From assembly GCA_964213345.1 (NCBI GenBank), contig CAXOVX010000055.1:1-64000 (forward strand): 64,000 nt of DNA. Reading direction: 5' to 3'. Below the pieces are notes generated by a model, which was given only the letters and a program-made list of their open reading frames with translations, did not search any database and was not told the DNA's origin. Numbering within the stretch: position 1 is the first letter of the stretch; each line of letters opens with the position of its first letter. Both the position numbers and the translations under genes were made by a program. The DNA comes from CAXOVX01 sp964213345 (GTDB lineage Bacteria; Pseudomonadota; Alphaproteobacteria; Rickettsiales; Midichloriaceae). Below are positions 58,039 through 64,000 of this stretch, one piece after another.

Positions 58039-58377
58039 GTAATTGGAGTTGGTACTCTGTACTTGGTGTGTGGGCATAGATGCAATATGCACGAAGATTC
58101 GAGCACTGGAATGATACGGCATTCATGGTGGAAGTTGAGTCTCAGAAGTCAGAAGAGTTTTATCGTACTTTTTGTACAAGCATACCAAACGTGCACAAGT
58201 TATCACTCCTTCTTTAGCAGAGCTTTACATCTTTTGCTTTCATGGATTCCCTTTGAAGAGAGCTCGAGCAGCAGCATCTTTTCATCTACACCCCCCAAAT
58301 TTCATTTTATAACGACGTACACATTGAAAATAGACCTCTGAAACAATGATAACCAAAGGGGCCGATGTCGACCTCTG

Positions 58378-59499
58378 CTATTGCCTCTTCACATACCTTA
58401 ATTCTTTTTCCGCGTTTTTCAGTAGTGTGCCCTTTAGCTTCATGACATAATATATCACTTCAGCTACAGCTTTGTAGTGCTCATATTTTATGGTTTGATC
58501 TACCTCAACAGACATGTAAAGCGCTCTTGCCAGTACTGGGTTTTCAATTATAGGTATACTGTGTTCTGTTGCAATACGCTTAATTTCTAACGCCAAAAGA
58601 TCTTTACCTTTAGCCAAAACTATAGGCGCTAACATTGAATCTATTTCATACTTAAGAGCAATCGCGTAGTGTGTTGGGTTGGTAATGATCACATCCGCTT
58701 TTGGCACAGATGCCATCATTCTGCTTCTTGCTCGTTTCATACGCATAGATTTCAGCTTATTTTTTATCTCTGGACTGCCTTCACGCTGCTTAAATTCCTC
58801 CTTCATTTCATGCTTTGTCATCATCATTTCTGTCATATAATTATAACGCTGATATATATAATCTGCTGTTCCCAAAAAAAACATAATAATACATACGGTA
58901 ATTAGCATTTTATTTATACCGTCTAGTAGTAAGTGCAAAATGCATCCAAATTCTCCAGTATATGCGTAATTAAATTTTGGGAATTCTGGCTTAATCGTGA
59001 AATATATTGCAATGCCAACTAGTGTTATTTTTGCGAGCCCCTTGCATAATTCAAATAAAGCATTTCTTGAAAAAATGCGCTTTAATCCAGCTAATATAGA
59101 AATCCTCTCCAATTTTGGAGCTAGTACTTCTGGCGCGTATATGAATCCATGCTGTAGTACGTTACCTACTATTGCTATTAGCGCGAACATGAGTATCGGT
59201 AATAGTATAATACCCATACTATCTAGTAATAATCGAATGACAGCCCCAGATACAACATCGGCAGAATAGTTATTTTGACTAATAATTGTGTGTGGTGCTT
59301 CTATGTATTTAGCTACTGCGTGTATTGCATGTTTACCTAATGCGGGTCCAGCCCATGCTATCAAAACTGCAAATGTCGTTAAAGATAGAAATGCATTCAA
59401 TTCTTTGGAAACAAAAATTTGCCCTTTCTTCTTTGCCTCTTCTAATTTATACGCACTAGGCCTCTCAGTTTTACTGGATTTATCCTCCCTGTCGCTCAT
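58378..59499 (-). CDS. flhB: Flagellar export switch protein FlhB
   Basis: Inner-membrane component of the flagellar type III export gate that switches substrate class after self-cleavage. The start SSKTERPSAYKLEEAKKKGQ (the family TExPTxxKLxxARxxGQ motif) is followed by four hydrophobic segments and a cytoplasmic domain with the autocleavage motif NPTH at residues 274-277 and IIENPVLARALY. 373 residues, intact. SctU-type injectisome homologues share this fold, but the N-terminus favours the flagellar form. No other flagellar gene is in the window. Confidence 0.92.
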   Translation of the reverse strand: MSDREDKSSKTERPSAYKLEEAKKKGQIFVSKELNAFLSLTTFAVLIAWAGPALGKHAIHAVAKYIEAPHTIISQNNYSADVVSGAVIRLLLDSMGIILLPILMFALIAIVGNVLQHGFIYAPEVLAPKLERISILAGLKRIFSRNALFELCKGLAKITLVGIAIYFTIKPEFPKFNYAYTGEFGCILHLLLDGINKMLITVCIIMFFLGTADYIYQRYNYMTEMMMTKHEMKEEFKQREGSPEIKNKLKSMRMKRARSRMMASVPKADVIITNPTHYAIALKYEIDSMLAPIVLAKGKDLLALEIKRIATEHSIPIIENPVLARALYMSVEVDQTIKYEHYKAVAEVIYYVMKLKGTLLKNAEKELRYVKRQ

Positions 59500-59557
59500 A
59501 CTATTTTCAACAAATTAATATACGGATTCTTTGCGTTTTGCGATAAACTTCACATCA

Positions 59558-60544
59558 CTAAAATTTAGCGTCATTTCGCAATGTTGTAAATATGCGAGGA
59601 TTTTTTTCAATCTGCAGCACCCATTTCCAAAGTGGTACCGTAGTGTTCCAAAAGATGAATTCAGCTCTCCCTATAAGATGAGTATCTGGAATGAAACCCA
59701 TATCATGTATATATCTACTATCAGCGGAGTGATTGCGATTATCTCCCATAAAAAAATAGCACCCCTCTGGCACCTTATATTTAGGGGTATTATCTGGAAA
59801 ATTTCTGTGATGATCAATATTGCTGTCCAGTATGCTATATTTAACGCCATTAGGAAGAGTTTCTTCGTATTCATCCATAACAATTTTTTGCCCGCTCTCT
59901 CCATATTCAACGTATTCTCCAATTTTTCTCAATTTTACTGCAACACCATTTATGTGCAAGATACCATGTATAACTTCTATTTCGTCTCCCGATAATCCTA
60001 TTAATCTCTTGATATACGCTTTATCATCGCCATCTTTTGTAGAGCGAAACACTATTATATCTCCTCTTGTTGGTAATGCGTCTAATAATGGACGATCTAG
60101 GTGCAGTGATAAAAAAGGCATGGAATAATTACCATATCCATAGGGGTATTTAGAAACAATCAAGCGATCACCTATTAACAGCGTGGGCTTCATTGACCCT
60201 GACGGAATTTTGAAAGGTTCAAAAACAAAGCTTCGCAATAATAATGCCAACGCAACCGCGACAATTACAACTTTTACATAATCCAAAAAAGTATCTGGTT
60301 TTTTTTGATTATTACTATCAATACCTGATTCTACCTCCATTACATCATTTTGTGCACTACGATGCTTACCTTCACTTTTTTTTAAATTGTTTACAAAATT
60401 ATCATTGTTGCGATGCCCCTCTTTAATGGAAGCAGCCTGATGTGTACCATCATGTCGTTTTTTTGAAGTCGATGTACAATGTACATGTGGTCTAGACTTG
60501 CGTACCTGGATTTTACTATCGCGTCCAATATTCTTTTTGTGCAT
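59558..60544 (-). CDS. lepB: Signal peptidase I
   Basis: Cleaves signal peptides at the outer face of the inner membrane. After a transmembrane helix (about 90-105) come the catalytic serine in IPSGSMKPTL (Ser117), the catalytic lysine in DKAYIKRLIGLSGD, and GDNRNHSADSR. A very basic, histidine-rich extension of about 85 residues precedes the helix, which typical LepB lacks; an internal ATG at 60340 (MEVESGID) would give a 260-residue, more ordinary protein. Neither start has a clear Shine-Dalgarno. It lies 58 bp from flhB on the same strand. Confidence 0.93.
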   Translation of the reverse strand: MHKKNIGRDSKIQVRKSRPHVHCTSTSKKRHDGTHQAASIKEGHRNNDNFVNNLKKSEGKHRSAQNDVMEVESGIDSNNQKKPDTFLDYVKVVIVAVALALLLRSFVFEPFKIPSGSMKPTLLIGDRLIVSKYPYGYGNYSMPFLSLHLDRPLLDALPTRGDIIVFRSTKDGDDKAYIKRLIGLSGDEIEVIHGILHINGVAVKLRKIGEYVEYGESGQKIVMDEYEETLPNGVKYSILDSNIDHHRNFPDNTPKYKVPEGCYFFMGDNRNHSADSRYIHDMGFIPDTHLIGRAEFIFWNTTVPLWKWVLQIEKNPRIFTTLRNDAKF

Positions 60545-60600
60545 ACCTTTGTGTTAAATTAGCTCTTTTTGTATATAGCCCATAGCGCTCATCTATGTTA

Positions 60601-61926
60601 CTAATTCAATAATGGAGACCATGCAGGATCCGAAGCACTCATTGGAGTTGGAATTAAGCGCTCATGATATCCAGTTATATCTACAGCATATAACTTACTT
60701 TCTCCATCTAAAAATTGCCTATAAAACATAATAACCCTTCCATTTGGCGACCATGTCGGTGCTTCCTCCAGCCAACTAGTTGTGAGTAGACGTTCGTTAC
60801 CCCCATCAGGACGCATAACACCTATATAAAATTTCCCCCTCAATATTTTTGTAAAAGCAATCAAATCACCTCGTGGAGACCAAACGGGAGTTGCATACGT
60901 ACCGTCACCAAAGCTTATCCGGTGTACATCGCTTCCATCCTGATTCATAACATAAATCTGCCTACTACCTCCACGGTCAGAGTTAAAGACAATCTTTCCA
61001 CTATCAGGTGAATAAGATGGGGAGGTGCTGATAGTTCCCATATCATTTGTTAATCTTCTCGTACTTCCATTGGTTATATTAAATTCATATATAGAGGTTG
61101 ATCCATTCACAGCAATTGACATGATAAGTGCACTGCCATCCGGCGAAAATCTAGGAGCAAATGACATCCCTTGAAAATTGCCAACTAACTTTTGTAACCC
61201 ATTTTCCAGATTTAAGAGGAACACTTGTGGTATGCGATTCCTATATGAAAGATAGGTTATTTTTTGGATTTGTGGATCAAAGCGAGGTGTCAATACTAAG
61301 TCCCTACCATCAGTCCAAAATTTTAGATTAGCACCATCTTGATCCATTGTAGCTAACCTTTTTATTCTGCTTTTTTGCTCTCCTTTCTCGGCAATAAACG
61401 CTATACGTGAATCAAAATAGCCTTTCTCTCCAGTGAGATGTTGGTAAATTTGATCTGCTATTTTATGTCCTAAACGGCGCCATGAGCCAGAATGTATACT
61501 ATATGATATTGCTTGAATACTCGTTTCGTTAAAAGGATCCCAACTTCTAAATTGCACTCGCACTTTACCTTCTGCGCTCAGTAAATCAACACGTCCAGTA
61601 ACTACTATACTAGCATTGATTTTGCGCCAATTAGAGAAATTAGGTTGCGTATTAAGCGTTAATTTTTCCAAAAATGCATCGCTACTTATAACTCTAAACA
61701 AACCTGAAGTTTCAAGATCTGAAGTGATGATTTTGGTTATATTTGTTGCTAATTCATTATCTTCCTGACTATTACCTTCAAATGGCACTATTGCTACCGG
61801 CAATGGCTCAACATTCCCTTGTGTTATATCCAATTTCACTAAGCTATGGGCACACTCCACAAGTGCAATCCATGGAATAACAACTGCAAGCAAAAATAGC
61901 AGTGCATATCTAGTCTTCTTGTACAT
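60601..61926 (-). CDS. tolB: Tol-Pal system periplasmic protein TolB
   Basis: Periplasmic beta-propeller that links Tol inner-membrane proteins with Pal during envelope constriction. From ATG 61926 (MYKKTRYALLFLL) the protein has a signal peptide ending near VECAHS, an N-terminal alpha/beta domain (LPVAIVPFEGNS) and the propeller with repeated blades such as TSPSYSPDSGKIVFNSDRGG and PTWSPNGRVIMFYRQ. A start 40 codons upstream (62046) would place the signal peptide internally, so it is rejected. pal and tolA are not adjacent. Confidence 0.94.
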   Translation of the reverse strand: MYKKTRYALLFLLAVVIPWIALVECAHSLVKLDITQGNVEPLPVAIVPFEGNSQEDNELATNITKIITSDLETSGLFRVISSDAFLEKLTLNTQPNFSNWRKINASIVVTGRVDLLSAEGKVRVQFRSWDPFNETSIQAISYSIHSGSWRRLGHKIADQIYQHLTGEKGYFDSRIAFIAEKGEQKSRIKRLATMDQDGANLKFWTDGRDLVLTPRFDPQIQKITYLSYRNRIPQVFLLNLENGLQKLVGNFQGMSFAPRFSPDGSALIMSIAVNGSTSIYEFNITNGSTRRLTNDMGTISTSPSYSPDSGKIVFNSDRGGSRQIYVMNQDGSDVHRISFGDGTYATPVWSPRGDLIAFTKILRGKFYIGVMRPDGGNERLLTTSWLEEAPTWSPNGRVIMFYRQFLDGESKLYAVDITGYHERLIPTPMSASDPAWSPLLN

Positions 61927-62140
61927 AAGTTTTGCAGGAAAAAAATTTGAAGTTAGGGAACTAAATATATTAAAATCCTGAAGTAGTAAAATGAATTTTT
62001 TGCCCCGTTCTGTTGTGATATATCTATGTACTATACTAGATTTCACTTTAAATCCAAATACTAGCCCTTTAGAATAGGGTCACACGACTCACGCTGGTGG
62101 CTAAAATACAGAACTCTTAATCGATAAAGTAAATCGATCT

Positions 62141-64000
62141 TCACTTACTACTTTCTACCACTTTACTTACCGAACATATAAAGTCACTATCTTGCAAATT
62201 CATTACACGAACACCAGCAGTGTGCCGGCCAGTGACTCTAATACCATCTACTGACATCCTAATCAGTACCCCCAAATTAGTTAGTATAACTATGCTATCT
62301 CCTCTTTGCACTGGAAAGGCAGATATTACCGATCCTTTCTTCTTGACAAGCGCAATATTCATAATACCTTTACCGCCACGTCCTGTTACTCTGTACTCAT
62401 ATGCCGAAGTGAGCTTTCCAAAACCATTGTCGGTAATAGTCAGTAAAAGTTGTTCATTTTGGGCGAATTTTACAACACCTGCTGCATCAATTTTGGACTC
62501 AGATGCTATTACATTAGCCAAATCGTTCAATTTTATTACAGCCTGATTTGCTAAATCCAATGCAATCTTCCCGACTTCCTGCTGACTCTCTGCCGCAATA
62601 AATAATCTATCTTCCAGTGGAATACGTAAATAAGCTTCACGCTGTTCTTGCTCAATTGCTATACCAGTTAACACCGAGAGTGAAATCACGGCATCATTTG
62701 CTTTAGATAAATTTACAGCTCTAACTCCATCAGAAGTTCTGCTTTTAAATACCCTAAGTTTACCAACTGCAAAGCGTATAGCTTTACCTTGCTTCGTCGC
62801 CAATAGCATATGATCGTCTTTTTTACATAAGACTACCCCGACTAATTTGTCATCTTCCCCAAGACGTATCGCAATTTTACCACTGCTCTGAATATTTGCA
62901 AAATCACTCAAAGCGTTACGTCTAGCATTGCCTTTGGCGGTAGCAAATACTATGTAATTCTTCTCAAAATCTTCTTCTCCTGCATCATCAGTACTATCCA
63001 TGTTTTGCAAAGCTAACACGCTAGTTATCTTTTCTTGAGAAGCCAATGGAAGTATATTAACAAGCGCGCGTCCTTTACTCTGTAAGCTTCCAAGAGGTAA
63101 TTTATAAACTTTGAGTTTGTACGCTTTCCCAATATCAGAGAAAAATATGATATTGCAGTGAGTATTGGTTACGATGACATCTATAACCGCATCATCTTCA
63201 TATACTGACATAGCGATCTTTCCACGCCCTCCTCTTTTTTGCTCATGATAGCTTTTAAGAGGTGTACGTTTTATGTAACCACTCTTAGTTATAGTTACAA
63301 CCATATCCTCTTGCTGTATCAGATCTTCTTCTAAGGCATCTTTAGAGCTCTGTACAATATTAGTGAGTCTTGGAGTGGCAAAATTCTTTTTTATTTCCAG
63401 TAATTCTTCTCTTATTATGTCAACCAACTTTGTTCTTGATCCTAATATTTCTATATATTCTGTTATTTCTTTACATAATTCTTCTAGTTCCTTGGTAATT
63501 TTTGAGCTTTCTAAACCTGTTAAACGTTGAAGACGCATATCTAATATTGCTTGCGCTTGTTCATTAGTAAGCAGCATTTTGTCATCTATAACATGAATGC
63601 GCTTATCGTTTATTAGAGCAATAAATTGCCTAGCTGCAGCTAAAGGCCACTGTGCGGTTATTAACAGTAAACGTGCTTGCTTAGGATCTGTGGAACTACG
63701 TATTATTCTCACCACCTCGTCTATGCTATCTATGGCTACTAGCAATCCAAGTAAAATGTGGGCTTTATTTCGTGCTTTTTGTAATAAAAAAGCTGTACGT
63801 TTAGTGACTACTTCTTCACGAAATTTAATAAATGTGGCTATAATGTCACGCACATTCATGATCAAGGGCTGTCCTTCCTTGAGAGCAAGCATATTTACCC
63901 CGAAAGAGCAAGCAAGATCAGTATGATGATATAACTTGTTTAATAGCACCTCTCCTTCAACATCTTTTCTAAATTCAACTACTACTCTTATCCCTAATTT
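62141..64000 (-). CDS. gyrA: DNA gyrase subunit A, 3' part (continues beyond the window)
   Basis: C-terminal about 620 residues; the frame stays open to the window edge with GIRVVVEFRKDVEGE. It covers the end of the breakage-reunion domain (LACSFGVNMLALKEGQPLIM, DMRLQRLTGLE) and the DNA-wrapping beta-pinwheel. The GyrA box EQKRGGRGK separates it from ParC. Active-site Tyr and the quinolone region lie outside the window. The 94-bp gap to tolB's longest frame (214 bp to its chosen start) is non-coding. Confidence 0.95.
   Translation of the reverse strand, partial: KLGIRVVVEFRKDVEGEVLLNKLYHHTDLACSFGVNMLALKEGQPLIMNVRDIIATFIKFREEVVTKRTAFLLQKARNKAHILLGLLVAIDSIDEVVRIIRSSTDPKQARLLLITAQWPLAAARQFIALINDKRIHVIDDKMLLTNEQAQAILDMRLQRLTGLESSKITKELEELCKEITEYIEILGSRTKLVDIIREELLEIKKNFATPRLTNIVQSSKDALEEDLIQQEDMVVTITKSGYIKRTPLKSYHEQKRGGRGKIAMSVYEDDAVIDVIVTNTHCNIIFFSDIGKAYKLKVYKLPLGSLQSKGRALVNILPLASQEKITSVLALQNMDSTDDAGEEDFEKNYIVFATAKGNARRNALSDFANIQSSGKIAIRLGEDDKLVGVVLCKKDDHMLLATKQGKAIRFAVGKLRVFKSRTSDGVRAVNLSKANDAVISLSVLTGIAIEQEQREAYLRIPLEDRLFIAAESQQEVGKIALDLANQAVIKLNDLANVIASESKIDAAGVVKFAQNEQLLLTITDNGFGKLTSAYEYRVTGRGGKGIMNIALVKKKGSVISAFPVQRGDSIVILTNLGVLIRMSVDGIRVTGRHTAGVRVMNLQDSDFICSVSKVVESSK

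Noticed and set aside
59531..59995. 154-codon plus-strand frame over lepB
   Set aside because: Antisense shadow of lepB; its hydrophobic look comes from the complementary coding bias.

Overview
The window is an AT-rich piece of an alphaproteobacterial genome whose gene content fits an obligately intracellular member of Rickettsiales. The pointers are a VirD4 coupling ATPase, an archaeal-type class I lysyl-tRNA synthetase, an alphaproteobacterial-type uracil-DNA glycosylase, a type I secretion ATPase with its HlyD partner, a PopZ-like protein, a secreted ankyrin-repeat protein, EamA-, BT1- and AmpG-type transporters and heavy insertion-sequence decay. An intact flhB argues against a typical Rickettsia, Ehrlichia or Wolbachia and suggests a flagellar lineage such as Midichloriaceae. 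That placement is inference; no rRNA is present.

Layout. 0-7.6 kb: virD4 and murE (minus), hflK-hflC and an EamA transporter (plus). 8-12.6 kb: tig, rplF, rplR (frameshifted at a G run) and a BT1-like transporter. 12.8-14.8 kb: decayed IS982-type elements. 14.8-20 kb: acpS-aspS (minus), a frameshifted ampG and pepA. 20.2-21.05 kb: another IS982 remnant. 21.3-31.3 kb: the str/S10 ribosomal cluster rpsL-rpsG-fusA-tuf-rpsJ-rplC-rplD-rplW-rplB-rpsS-rplV-rpsC-rplP-rpmC, then tadA. The cluster stops at rpmC; rplF-rplR lie 20 kb upstream, so the S10/spc block has been broken. 32-35 kb: nested IS630/IS982/IS5/IS200 remnants. 35-40 kb: tRNA-Cys, rpsU, tRNA-Ile, class I lysS, then yidD-rnpA-rpmH (rpmH is a short gene found by reading the minus strand) and udg. 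40.6-43.8 kb: type I secretion ATPase and membrane fusion protein. 44-49.7 kb: transposon graveyard (IS5, IS982, IS110, IS200) enclosing a decayed GNAT-APH gene pair. 50-52.7 kb: hpf and dnaK. 53.3-55.6 kb: popZ-like gene overlapping an exported ankyrin-repeat gene. 56-58 kb: nifU-like gene, rpsT, rpmF. 58.4-64 kb: flhB, lepB, tolB and the 3' part of gyrA, all minus.

Two non-coding patterns stand out. The first is a dispersed miniature element of about 115-150 bp with inverted ends close to TAATACCAATTCCC. It occurs ten times, only between genes, in both orientations, and often directly abuts a start or stop codon. The second is an interlocked A-B-A'-B' inverted-repeat layout, with 16- and 19-bp perfect arms at 47040-47111 and a smaller version at 2572-2603; either could form a pseudoknot or two competing hairpins.

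Spacers inside the ribosomal cluster are unusually long and G/T-rich. Several genes (rplR, ampG, GNAT, APH) are interrupted by single-base shifts; in rplR and ampG these sit at homopolymer runs, so sequencing error, transcriptional slippage and real decay cannot be told apart here.
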